From JAIVGV01 sp035295985 (GTDB lineage: Bacteria > Acidobacteriota > Blastocatellia > Pyrinomonadales > Pyrinomonadaceae), in the NCBI GenBank assembly GCA_035295985.1, contig DATHBT010000022.1, positions 1-30,767 on the forward strand: 30,767 nt of DNA. The letters are read 5' to 3'. A program made the translations under genes and the position numbers. Below the pieces are notes generated by a model. That model was not told where the DNA came from, searched no databases, and was given only the letters and a program-made list of their open reading frames with translations. Shown piece after piece: positions 22,816 through 30,516 of the stretch. Within the stretch, counting starts at the first letter, position 1, and each line of letters opens with the position of its first letter.

Positions 22816-24897
22816 TGAGCCGCCGGGCCGCGTGCCCGTGAACGTCGCCGCTCCGAGCGAGGAGTTGGCCGTGCCCGACATCGAGTTGCCGGTGGCGGTG
22901 CCGGTGAAGGTCACTTCCGTCGATTGGCCCTCGATGTTGACGACCGCCGTGAAGCGGAAGCCATCGGGGCCGGCCGAGCCGTTCGCCACGTCGGTCGTGC
23001 CGAAGGGGCTTTGGATCGTGCCGGTCAGCGTCGCGCCCTGCTGGCGCAGCGTGAGCGTCGCGGGAATCTGCTGGTTCTCGATGGTGATCGAGAGCGTCCA
23101 CGTGCCGGAAAGATCGGGGCCGGACGCGGGCGTCGCCGATTCGGCCTGCGCGCCTCCGCCTCCTCCGGGCGGGCGGCCGGCGCGCGCGCCCGCGAACGTG
23201 CCGGGGTCGGAGCCGACGACCGAGACCGTGCCGCTCATCTCGTTACCCGACACGCGGCCGTTGAAGGTCGCCTCGTTGGTCTGCGTCTGGTAGGTGACGG
23301 GGACGGTGAAGCTGATCTCGCCCGCGGGCGTGATGCGCGCGTTGGCGATCTGCGCCGAGCCTAAGTCGCCCTGGATGCCGCCGGAGAGCCGGTCGCCCTC
23401 CTGCCGCAGGTTGAGCGTGACGGTGTCCTCCACGTCGGGACGCAGGCGCACGCGCAAAGTCCACTGGCCCGTGACGCCGGCCTGCGCCCCGGCCACTTGC
23501 GCCGCCGCGGGCCGCAGCTCGACGGGGCGGCCGTCGATGAAGACGTGCGCGATCTGCCGGTTGCGGTCGAAGATGTCGCCGCGGATAACGGTCAGGTTCG
23601 CGATCTTGCCCGCCTCAATCGTCCCCAACTGGCTCTCGACGCCGAAGAACTCCGCGGGCCTGAGCGTCATCGCGCGCAGGGCCTCCTCGCGCGCGAGTCC
23701 GCCCTCGACCGCGCGCGAGGCGTTCGTCAGGTAGTCGGCCATGTTCGCGAGGCCGCCCGACTGGAAGGCGAAGCGGACGCCGGCCGCGGCCAGACGGCCG
23801 GGGTTCCTTGGCGCTTCGACGCGCTCGCGCAGGACGCGCAGCGGTTCGGGGTCGGCGTCGGGTGCGGGCGCGGCCGTCCGGCGCGGGAAATTAAGGGAGA
23901 CGAGGACGGGGACTTTCTCGGCGGCGAGACGGTCGGCCACCTTCCACGCCTCCATGCCGCCCGCGATGACGGCGCGCAGGTTGAACTCCTTCGCGAGGTC
24001 GAGCGCGCGCTCGATCTGCCGCTGGTTGTCGGCGATGAAGACGACCGGCATCTGCCGCGAGAGCACGGGCAGCAGGGCGGCCAGCGACTTGTCCTGTTCG
24101 GGCCGGCGCATCCCGCGCGGGTTCTTGTCATAAAGCTCGTTGAGCTGGCGGTATCGCTGCGCGTCGAGAAACATTTGCCGGACGGCCGCGAAGACGCCGA
24201 GCAGCGAGGCCGGGTACTGGCCGCCGCGCAGGGGCGTGAAGCCGACGTGCAGTGCGACGGGCGAGCGAACGATCATCCCCTGCGGCGTGTCGCCCGCCAG
24301 GTTGATGACGGCCGACTGGCCGGCGAAGATGCCCTCGCGCGGCGCGGTCAGCGCGGCCGTGATTCCCGCGCTCCGTGCGCCTTCGATCTGATCGCCGCCG
24401 GGCCGGATGATGTCGGAGGCGAGTATTTCGGGCTGGAGTCCGGCCGGCTGCGTCGAGTTCGGCGAGGTGAAGCCGGGCGCGGTCTGCGCCTGTTGCGCGA
24501 GCAGCACAGCGCCGGTCACGCCGGCGGGCCGCTGCTGCTGTTGCTGTGCGGCGGTCGTTCCCAAATTCGTGTGCGCGTCGAAGAGGCCGGGATAGACGGT
24601 CAGCCCCGCGCCGTCGATTGTGCGCGCGTCGGCCGGTGCGGCGACGTTCGCGCCGACGGCCGCGATCAGGCCGTTGCGTATGACGACCGTGCCGCGCGGT
24701 ATCTCCGCGCCGGAGACGGGTACGATGCGCGCGTTCGTGATGGCGTAGGTGTCGATGGCGGGGTTGCGCCACGTGTTCAGCGTCTGCTGCGGCGTCGCCT
24801 GCTGCGCGCGCGCGAGTTGTTGCGCGGGCGCGAGCACGAGCATGAAGGCGAAGAGTGCGGCGAAATGTCGCCGCCGCTTGTGTGTTCGCATGATCAT
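22804..24897 (-). CDS. Exported amidohydrolase-family protein with two C-terminal beta-barrel repeats
   Basis: The 697-residue protein (ATG 24897, or ATG 24891 two codons later) has a signal peptide to about residue 31 and an amidohydrolase domain (about 50-460; AITNARIVPVSG, TIEAGKIANLTVIRGDI). The strand-1 HxH is H109-x-N111 (LFDAHTNLG), so one ligand is changed. Two homologous modules of about 95 residues follow (about 475-575 and 595-690): GQWTLRVRLRP...LNLRQEGDRLSG...GTFAGARAG and GTWTLSITIEN...LTLRQQGATLTG...ATFTGTRPG, like small beta-barrel domains for binding. First gene of the probable operon; its stop codon lies inside the palindrome at 22714-22815. Confidence 0.9.
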   Translation of the reverse strand: MIMRTHKRRRHFAALFAFMLVLAPAQQLARAQQATPQQTLNTWRNPAIDTYAITNARIVPVSGAEIPRGTVVIRNGLIAAVGANVAAPADARTIDGAGLTVYPGLFDAHTNLGTTAAQQQQQRPAGVTGAVLLAQQAQTAPGFTSPNSTQPAGLQPEILASDIIRPGGDQIEGARSAGITAALTAPREGIFAGQSAVINLAGDTPQGMIVRSPVALHVGFTPLRGGQYPASLLGVFAAVRQMFLDAQRYRQLNELYDKNPRGMRRPEQDKSLAALLPVLSRQMPVVFIADNQRQIERALDLAKEFNLRAVIAGGMEAWKVADRLAAEKVPVLVSLNFPRRTAAPAPDADPEPLRVLRERVEAPRNPGRLAAAGVRFAFQSGGLANMADYLTNASRAVEGGLAREEALRAMTLRPAEFFGVESQLGTIEAGKIANLTVIRGDIFDRNRQIAHVFIDGRPVELRPAAAQVAGAQAGVTGQWTLRVRLRPDVEDTVTLNLRQEGDRLSGGIQGDLGSAQIANARITPAGEISFTVPVTYQTQTNEATFNGRVSGNEMSGTVSVVGSDPGTFAGARAGRPPGGGGGAQAESATPASGPDLSGTWTLSITIENQQIPATLTLRQQGATLTGTIQSPFGTTDVANGSAGPDGFRFTAVVNIEGQSTEVTFTGTATGNSMSGTANSSLGAATFTGTRPGGSSDE

Positions 24898-25027
24898 TTC
24901 AGACTCTCGTTCGGGGCCACGTCGGGGCGGCGCGCGATACGGCCGCCCCTTCGGGCCGCTGCCGGCAAGCTGCTGTTTGTTGACGAAAGATAGGGGGAAG
25001 CAAACGCCCGGCCCGGCCGCAGTCCGG

Positions 25028-25045
25028 CCGAGGTTATGTCCTCGG
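25028..25045. promoter_or_regulatory. 18-bp palindrome in the amidohydrolase-operon leader
   Basis: CCGAGG-TTATGT-CCTCGG is a perfect 6-bp inverted repeat with a 6-base gap, between the promoter at 25105-25133 and the start at 24897. It could be an operator or an RNA hairpin. The rest of the 358-base gap (24898-25255) holds only the promoter and the BON-gene terminator. Confidence 0.35.
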
Positions 25046-25104
25046 TTGGGACGCGGAAGCGGACTTTCGGACTGACCGGGTGCTTTGCTGTTACGGCAGC
25101 GCGC

Positions 25105-25133
25105 ATTCTATTGCTTCGCGCGCCGCGCCGCAA
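25105..25133 (-). promoter_or_regulatory. Probable promoter of the amidohydrolase-tldDE operon
   Basis: The minus strand has TTGCGG (25133-25128), 17 bases, TAGAAT (25110-25105). The leader to ATG 24897 would be about 200 bases. Confidence 0.45.
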
Positions 25134-25162
25134 CAGGATATTTCGCGCGCCGGGGCTGGCGG

Positions 25163-25208
25163 ACAAAAAGGTGAGGCGGCGTGGGGCCGTGAAGCCCTCG
25201 CGCCGCCT
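25163..25208 (-). terminator. Terminator of the BON-domain gene
   Basis: AGGCGGCG (25174-25181) pairs with CGCCGCCT (25201-25208). On the minus strand the stem is followed by CACCTTTTTG. It lies about 50 bases after the BON gene stop. Confidence 0.6.
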
Positions 25209-25255
25209 GCTTCGGGAGCCGTCCCGATTGTTTGAGCCGTTTTGTGTCCGGCTGC

Positions 25256-25795
25256 TTAGTGGCTTCCGCCCTTGGCGTTGTGGTTGGCGTTGTTGCTGTT
25301 GCCGCCCGTCCCGCCCCCGGCCGCGACCGTGAGATTGTTCTTGACGCTCGTGACGCCGTCGATGCCCTTGGCCGTCTGCTCGGCCTGCGCCTTCTGCGGG
25401 GCAGTGGCGACCGAGCCGCGCAGGGTGATGGTAGCGTTGTCAACGTCCACGTTGATGGTCGAGTCGCGCAGATCGTCCACGGCCGCGAGCGCGCCCTTGG
25501 TCTTCACCCAGAGCCAGCCGTCCTTGAGGCCGGAGCCGATGGTCTCGCCGGCCTCCTTGGCCTCGCGGCCGTAGCGATCTCTCTCTCGCTCGTAGTCGGC
25601 CTCGGAGATGTTGGCGTTGTAGTTGCCGCGCGTGTTGGCGTTCGCCTTATTCGCGTTGGCGGCGTTAGCGTTCGCGTGATTGGCGTTAGCGTGATTGGCG
25701 TTGGCGTTCGCGCGGTTGGCGTTGTCGCCCGCGGCGCAGGCGGACGCGAAAGCGAGCATGGCGAGGGCAAGAGCGAAAACAGTCAGTCTCCTCAT
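25256..25795 (-). CDS. BON-domain lipoprotein with Asn-Ala repeats
   Basis: The protein has 179 residues from ATG 25795 (AGGAGAAG just upstream). A signal sequence ends in a lipobox-like FASAC, so Cys20 is probably lipidated. Then comes an Asn/Ala-rich low-complexity stretch (about 24-60) with repeated NANANH-type units, a short charged helix (SEADYERERDRYGREAKEAG), and a BON domain (about 95-160) with STINVDVDNATITLRGSVAT and GIDGVTSVKNNLTV. BON domains bind phospholipid and protect the envelope, as in OsmY. The tail returns to Asn/Gly repeats. The frame is open 26 codons upstream, but the signal peptide fixes the start. Monocistronic, with its own terminator. Confidence 0.9.
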   Translation of the reverse strand: MRRLTVFALALAMLAFASACAAGDNANRANANANHANANHANANAANANKANANTRGNYNANISEADYERERDRYGREAKEAGETIGSGLKDGWLWVKTKGALAAVDDLRDSTINVDVDNATITLRGSVATAPQKAQAEQTAKGIDGVTSVKNNLTVAAGGGTGGNSNNANHNAKGGSH

Positions 25796-26000
25796 CTTCG
25801 TCTTCTCCTGTTTATGAAGTTGAAACCAATGCCGGACGCGGTCGGGTCGTTGCGGCCGGCCGAGGCGCGCCACCGCCCCCGACGGAGGCGGCCCGCGCCC
25901 GAAATCAGAACAAACAGGGGGCGAAAACTTGCGCGGCCTGCACGCAATTCATGCGAGGAGTTTGGGCCGACAATGTCAGGGGCAACGGGCGTGCCGTAAA

Positions 26001-26125
26001 GAAGCTGTTAGCTGTTAGCTGTTAGCTAAAACAGAAGGCGGGGCAGTCGTGCTCAGACTGAAACCTCCGCCTTGGACTTTCTGCCTTCTTGCTAACAGCT
26101 AATGGCTAACAGCTAATAGCTTCTT
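26001..26125. repeat. 125-bp palindrome with heptad (AGCTGTT) arms
   Basis: The left arm (26001-26026) is three tandem AGCTGTT units after GA; the right arm (26091-26125) is the inverted near-copy ending AGCTTCTT. AGAAGGC/GCCTTCT and GGCGG/CCGCC pairs form an inner stem. Length and design match 16553-16677. The outer edge meets the stop codon of the YggX gene (26127-26125). The bases between here and the BON start (25796-26000) show no clear signal. Confidence 0.82.
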
Positions 26126-26409
26126 CACCACTTAATCGTGCCTTCCTTCGACGTGTCGATCTCGGCCGACTGCGGCTGGGCCTCGCCGAAGAGGTAGCCG
26201 CGCATGTTGGCGAAGAGGAACTCCTGCCCGTCCGGGCTGGACACGTCCACGCCGAAGTGGTTGATGACCTGCACTTGCTTCTGGAGCCAGTCGCGCCAGC
26301 AGACCTGGCAGATTTCCGCCGCGATGCGCTGCCCCAGCTCGTTCGGGAAGGGCGCGAAGCCGAGCGGCGCGCGTCGTTCCCCGCAGTGCCTGCACTTGAT
26401 GTCGGCCAT
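26125..26409 (-). CDS. yggX: YggX-family Fe(2+)-trafficking/oxidative-damage protection protein, four-cysteine variant
   Basis: The 94-residue protein aligns by pattern with YggX: PFPNELGQRIAAEICQVCWR, then WLQKQVQVINHFGVDVSSPD and FANMRGYLFG. YggX helps protect iron-sulfur proteins from oxidants, probably by handling Fe(II). E. coli YggX has one cysteine near its N-terminus. Here there are two CxxC knuckles, C6-C9 (CRHCGE) and C34-C37 (CQVC), which could form a zinc-ribbon or rubredoxin-type site. It is downstream of a Bcp peroxiredoxin gene (69-base gap) and a radical SAM gene, consistent with an oxidative-stress/iron operon. Its stop lies at the edge of a palindromic repeat. Confidence 0.85.
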   Translation of the reverse strand: MADIKCRHCGERRAPLGFAPFPNELGQRIAAEICQVCWRDWLQKQVQVINHFGVDVSSPDGQEFLFANMRGYLFGEAQPQSAEIDTSKEGTIKW

Positions 26410-26478
26410 GATTTTCGCTGAATCTCCTTTGCGGCCGATTATAGACGACGAGGGCGCGCGGGCGCGAACGCTGCCTCG

Positions 26479-26961
26479 TCAAGCCGTCGCGGCCTGCGCG
26501 GCGCGGACGGCCTCGATGATCTCGTCGTCGCGCGGGCGGAAGATCGAGAGCGGCTGGATTTTGCGGTGGCGCACTATGCCGCGCGAGTCGATGACGACGA
26601 CGGCCCGCGCGGAGCGGCCCGGCAGCCAGGACTTCGCGCCGAACAGGCGGCTCACCTCACCCTTCGGGTCTGAGAGGAGCGTGAGCGGCAGCTCGTGGTT
26701 CTCCGCAAACTTCCTGTGCGACTCCTCCGAGTCGGTCGAGATGCCGACCACCTCCGCGCCCGTCGCGCGGTACGCCTCCCAGTTGTCGCGCACCGAGCAC
26801 AGTTGCTTCGTGCAGACCGGCGTCTCGTCGCCGGGGTAGAAGAGCAGCACTATAGTCTTGCCGAAGTGATCGGCCAGGTGCCAGTCGCGCCCCTCCGAGT
26901 CCTTGAGCGTGAAGTCGGGCGTCGGCTCGCCGACGGTGACCTCGTTATCAGCAGTGTTCAT
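26479..26961 (-). CDS. bcp: Bcp/PrxQ-type peroxiredoxin
   Basis: The 160-residue thioredoxin-fold peroxidase reduces peroxides with a thiol partner such as thioredoxin. The motif FYPGDETPVCTKQLC gives peroxidatic C50 and resolving C55, the five-residue spacing of atypical 2-Cys Bcp enzymes. VVGISTDSEESHRKF and LLSDPKGEVSRLFGA are the expected following segments, and the conserved arginine lies in GRSARAVVVID. Length is normal and there is no signal, so it is cytoplasmic. TAAGGA immediately precedes ATG 26961, and the radical SAM gene ends 40 bases upstream, so the two are probably co-transcribed, with yggX following. Confidence 0.95.
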   Translation of the reverse strand: MNTADNEVTVGEPTPDFTLKDSEGRDWHLADHFGKTIVLLFYPGDETPVCTKQLCSVRDNWEAYRATGAEVVGISTDSEESHRKFAENHELPLTLLSDPKGEVSRLFGAKSWLPGRSARAVVVIDSRGIVRHRKIQPLSIFRPRDDEIIEAVRAAQAATA

Positions 26962-27001
26962 TCCTTACCCTCGTAACGGCTCGCGTCAGTCAGACATTTC
27001 T

Positions 27002-28024
27002 CTACGACCGAAAGTCCCGCACGTCTTTGAACGGCGTCTCGGGGTCGGTGAAGTCGGGCCGGTAGTAATGCGCGGCCCCGTCGTACTCCTGCATCCAGCC
27101 CTCCTCCATCCCCAGCTCTTCGAGCAGCGAGACGGCGCGCCACCACTCCCGCTCCGAGACGCGGCGCGAGAGCAGGACGTAGCGCGGGTCGGTCGCCGCC
27201 CGGTTCGTCGCGTAGTACTGCGCCATCAGAGAGACCGCGACGCGCGGACTCAGCTCCCGCCTAATCCACTCTAAAGACTCGCGCACGCCCGCGATGTCGT
27301 TCGGCAGGACGAGCAGCCGCACGACCAGCCCGCGGCGCAGCAGACCGGATTCGTCGAAGACCAGCCGGTCGCCCGTCTGCCGGAACATCTCTCCGAGCGC
27401 GCGGCGCGCGTGCTCCGCGTAGCCGGGCACTTTCGAGTAGGCGTAGCCTTCCGCCGAGTCCGCGTACTTGAGGTCGGGCAGATAAATGTCAACGATGCCT
27501 TCGAGCAGGCGCAGCGTTTCGACCGAGTCGTAGGCGTTCGTGTTGTAAACGACGGGCAGTCGTAAACCCTGCCCGGCGGCGACGAGGATCGCGCGGGCCA
27601 CCTGCGGGGCGAAGTGCGTGGGCGAGACGAAGTTGATGTTGTGGCAGCCGCCCGCCTGAAGCTCCAACATCATCTCGGCCAGCCGCTCGTGCGTCACCTC
27701 GTTTTTGATCTGCTCGCGGTGCGCCTGCGAAATCTGGTAGTTCTGGCAATAGACGCAGCGCAGGTTGCAGTTGCCGAAGAAGACGTTGCCCGCGCCTTTC
27801 GTGCCCGTCAGCGCGGGCTCCTCGCCGAAGTGCGCGGTGTAGGAACTGACAACCGGCAGCCTGCCCGAGAAGCACCTCGCGATCTGATTCTCCATCCGGT
27901 TGTTGCCGCAGTCTAGCGGGCAGACATTGCAGCTAAGTAGAAGCTTTTCAAGGGCTAGCACCCTCTCCTCAAGCTCACCCGATTCGTATAAGGCTAAATA
28001 ACCAGGTCGATAATCTGTTGCCAT
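27002..28024 (-). CDS. Radical SAM protein (PflA-like)
   Basis: The protein has 340 residues from ATG 28024, with GAGG six bases upstream; an in-frame TTG at 28036 contains that ribosome site, so it is not the start. The radical SAM cluster motif CxxxCxxC is C86-C90-C93 (GNCNLRCVYCQN). A second N-terminal cysteine set, C32, C35, C39 and C51 (SCNVCPLDCG...RC), typical of this PflA-like family (COG1313), may hold another cluster or zinc. NINFVSPTHFAPQV, IVDIYLPDLKYA and VRLLVLPND are barrel segments. It reductively cleaves S-adenosylmethionine to make a radical; the substrate in this family is not established to my knowledge. First gene of the bcp-yggX operon. Confidence 0.92.
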   Translation of the reverse strand: MATDYRPGYLALYESGELEERVLALEKLLLSCNVCPLDCGNNRMENQIARCFSGRLPVVSSYTAHFGEEPALTGTKGAGNVFFGNCNLRCVYCQNYQISQAHREQIKNEVTHERLAEMMLELQAGGCHNINFVSPTHFAPQVARAILVAAGQGLRLPVVYNTNAYDSVETLRLLEGIVDIYLPDLKYADSAEGYAYSKVPGYAEHARRALGEMFRQTGDRLVFDESGLLRRGLVVRLLVLPNDIAGVRESLEWIRRELSPRVAVSLMAQYYATNRAATDPRYVLLSRRVSEREWWRAVSLLEELGMEEGWMQEYDGAAHYYRPDFTDPETPFKDVRDFRS

Positions 28025-28226
28025 AATTGACCTCAATTGCCTTTTTAGTCTGCCCTTACTAATGGGCGATTCTCCCCTTCGTGAGGGCGGCGGAGTGCGT
28101 TCCCCCTGTTACCAGGAATCCCCTGCCCCCCCCTAAGCCCGTCAAAAAGCCGTCAGAACTTTCGCCCACGCGGAGGGCCTTATGAGTGTCTCACTAACGC
28201 GTCAGTATACCCGTAAGCCCCCGCAC

Positions 28227-28502
28227 TTAAATAACGGAAGTTCGCAGAACCGCCGAACCGTCTCGCACGGTCTCCGGGACGTGTGGCACTGGCATCCCCC
28301 GGAATGACTCTGGCAAGCTCTCGGCCGGCAGGCGTACCAGTCCCGCCCCGGCCAATTCCGACTCCTCAGCATCAAGGCGATCATCGGAAGGGCGCGGCGC
28401 GAGGCGGGTAACGAGGGGCGATGCTTGACGAGCAGTGCCTAGCTCGGCGGCACACCCTAACCCTTCCTCATCGATGCGTTTTTTGATCCCCATCGTAGCC
28501 AC
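28227..28502 (-). CDS. Possible degenerate Phd/YefM-type antitoxin
   Basis: In this 91-codon frame the second half (about 30-80: PLVTRLAPRPSDDRLDAEES, then LVRLPAESLPESFRGMPVPH) resembles the C-terminal half of Phd-like antitoxins, where a GxPVARL strand is followed by an acidic segment and an LPxSFxxMPxP stretch. The N-terminal beta-alpha DNA-binding part is not recognisable beyond MGIKK, so it may have lost an internal piece. No PIN or RelE toxin gene is adjacent. The resemblance is from memory of sequence style, so confidence is low; it may be non-coding. The flanking 28025-28226 and 28503-28699 hold nothing I can name. Confidence 0.33.
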   Translation of the reverse strand: MATMGIKKRIDEEGLGCAAELGTARQASPLVTRLAPRPSDDRLDAEESELAGAGLVRLPAESLPESFRGMPVPHVPETVRDGSAVLRTSVI

Positions 28503-28699
28503 CGTGGGCTACACTGGCGGGGAAATAGACACGCCCACAGACGAGACCACGCGCGGCGACCCCGTGTGCGGTCTTAAGGTGAGGAGGCGGGGCGGTTCCG
28601 GCGACAGGCGGTTGTTCGCGTAGGCCGCGCGGCGCAGGTTTGGCCCGGCGGCCTCTGCGGGCGGGAGAGTGGTTTAGGCACAAACAGAGGGAGCCGAAC

Positions 28700-29527
28700 A
28701 TGAAAGACGACTTGGACGAGACTTCGGGGCCAGAGCTGTCGGCCGACGAGGAGGCGCTGCTCAAAGAGATGCCGACGCTGACCGACGTGGGTCAGGCGCG
28801 GCGCACGTTCCTCGGGCAGACGGTGGCCGGCGGCCTCGGCGCGTTCGCCCTGATGCTGCTCGAGAAGGAGAGGGCGCTCGCCGCCCTGGCCGCCTCGCCC
28901 GACGCGGTGTTCGCGCCCGCGCCGGCCGTGGAGAACGCAGTCCGCGTCGCGTTTAAAGTCAACGGCGCGGCGAAGGCGCTGGAACTCGATTCGCGCGTGG
29001 TGCTCTTGGACGCCCTGCGCGAGAGGCTGGAGCTGACGGGGACGAAGAAGGGCTGCGACCAGGGGCAGTGCGGCGCGTGCACGGTGCTCGTGGACGGCCG
29101 CCGCGTGCTGTCGTGCCTGACGCTCGCCGCCACCTGCGAAGGCAAGGAGGTCACGACCGTCGAGGGGCTCGCCAGGGGCGACCAGTTGCACCCCGTCCAG
29201 GCGGCCTTCATCAAGTACGACGGCTTCCAGTGCGGCTACTGCACGCCGGGGCAGCTCTGCTCGGCCGTCGGGCTGTTAGATGAGGCGCGGCGCGGCGAGG
29301 TCAGCCACGTCACCGAGGACGTGACCGCAACGGCCACGCGGCTCACCGACGACGAGATACGGGAGCGGATGAGCGGCAACATCTGCCGCTGCGGCGCGTA
29401 CCCGGGCATCGTCAAGGCGATTCAGGAGGCGCATTCGGGCCGGGAGTCGGCGCGCACCTGGCGCTTCGTCGGCGAAGAAGAACTGGCGCGGGTCAGGAAG
29501 GAGGGCGGAACCGATGAGACCGTTTAA
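28700..29527 (+). CDS. paoA: 2Fe-2S subunit of a periplasmic molybdenum hydroxylase (PaoA/YagT type)
   Basis: The protein has 275 residues from ATG 28700 (GAGGGAG six bases upstream). A Tat signal sits behind a 30-residue leader (R34-R35-T-F-L-G, then TVAGGLGAFALMLL), so the assembled enzyme is exported folded. The first 2Fe-2S domain has C119, C124, C127 and C139; the second has CGYC...C and NICRCGAYPGI. This is the xanthine-oxidase-family iron-sulfur subunit that passes electrons from the molybdenum site to FAD. The gene overlaps the FAD-subunit gene by 14 bases. In E. coli PaoABC oxidises aromatic aldehydes; the substrate here is unknown. Confidence 0.93.
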   Translation: MKDDLDETSGPELSADEEALLKEMPTLTDVGQARRTFLGQTVAGGLGAFALMLLEKERALAALAASPDAVFAPAPAVENAVRVAFKVNGAAKALELDSRVVLLDALRERLELTGTKKGCDQGQCGACTVLVDGRRVLSCLTLAATCEGKEVTTVEGLARGDQLHPVQAAFIKYDGFQCGYCTPGQLCSAVGLLDEARRGEVSHVTEDVTATATRLTDDEIRERMSGNICRCGAYPGIVKAIQEAHSGRESARTWRFVGEEELARVRKEGGTDETV

Positions 29528-30500
29528 GTACGTGCGCGCAACGGACGCGGCGGGCGCGGCGCGCGCTGTCGCGGCGAACCCCGGCGCGAAGTTCCTCGCG
29601 GGCGGGACGAACATTCTCGATCTGATGAAGGAGGACGTGGAACGCCCGAATGAACTGATCGATCTGACGCGGCTGAAGCTCAGCGAGATCAGGGCCGCGG
29701 GCGGCGGCGTCTCCATCGGCGCGCTGGCTAGAAATACGGACACCGCCAACCACCCGCTCATCCGCCGCGACTACCCGCTGCTCACGCAGGCCATCGTCGC
29801 GGGCGCGTCCGCGCAACTTCGCAACATGGCGACGAACGGCGGGAACCTGATGCAGCGGACACGTTGCCAGTACTTCTACGACACGGCGATGCCCTGCAAC
29901 AAGCGCGAGCCGGGCACGGGCTGCGGCGCGCTGGAAGGTCTCAACCGGATTCATGCCATCTTCGGGTGGAGCGACAAGTGCGTCGCGACTTATCCGGGCG
30001 ACATGGCGAACGCGCTCTACGCGCTCGACGCGGTTGTCAGGGTGAGGGGCGCGAGCGGGCGCGAGCGGGCGATACCCGTCACCGAATTCCACCGGCTGCC
30101 GGGCGACACGCCGGAGCGCGACACCAACCTACAGCACGGCGAGTTGATCGTCTCAATCGATCTGCCGAAGACGAACTTCGCGAAGAACTCCTATTACCTG
30201 AAGGTGCGCGACCGCGCGTCCTACGCCTTCGCGCTCGTCGCCGTGGCCGCCGCGCTCGAACTCGACGGGAACAACGTCCGGCAGGCGCGCGTGGTGCTCG
30301 GCTCGGTGGCGCACAAGCCGTGGCGGAGCCGGGAGGCGGAGGCCGCGCTCGCGGGCAGGCCCGCCTCGGAGGAGAGTTTCCGCCGTGCCGCCGAGGCGGC
30401 GCTCGCGGGCGCGAGGCCGCTCGCGCACAACGCCTACAAGGTGGAGCTGGGGAAGCGCGCCGTTGTGCGCGCGCTGATGCGCGCGGCCCGTCTGGTTTGA
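29514..30500 (+). CDS. paoB: FAD-binding subunit with 4Fe-4S cluster (PaoB/YagS type)
   Basis: The 328-residue protein has FAD-binding motifs of the CO-dehydrogenase medium-subunit family (KFLAGGTNILDLMK at about 26-39, NMATNGGNLMQR at about 104-115). C118, C128, C137 and C156 match the four cysteines that hold the extra 4Fe-4S cluster of PaoB, absent from most relatives, so the assignment to the PaoB branch is good. The C-terminal domain (about 215-325) has the usual ARVVLGSVAHKPWRS. The start lies inside the end of paoA, so translation is coupled. paoC begins 17 bases after its stop. Confidence 0.93.
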   Translation: MRPFKYVRATDAAGAARAVAANPGAKFLAGGTNILDLMKEDVERPNELIDLTRLKLSEIRAAGGGVSIGALARNTDTANHPLIRRDYPLLTQAIVAGASAQLRNMATNGGNLMQRTRCQYFYDTAMPCNKREPGTGCGALEGLNRIHAIFGWSDKCVATYPGDMANALYALDAVVRVRGASGRERAIPVTEFHRLPGDTPERDTNLQHGELIVSIDLPKTNFAKNSYYLKVRDRASYAFALVAVAAALELDGNNVRQARVVLGSVAHKPWRSREAEAALAGRPASEESFRRAAEAALAGARPLAHNAYKVELGKRAVVRALMRAARLV

Positions 30501-30516
30501 GGGGGAGAGAAAGACT

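Noticed and set aside
23497..24993. Long plus-strand frame of 498 codons opposite the first amidohydrolase
   Set aside because: Shadow of a supported gene; no ribosome site or domain.
24894..25166. 90-codon minus-strand frame upstream of the first amidohydrolase
   Set aside because: It spans the promoter and leader palindrome, lacks a domain, and is Arg/Ala/Pro-rich as random GC-rich DNA would be.
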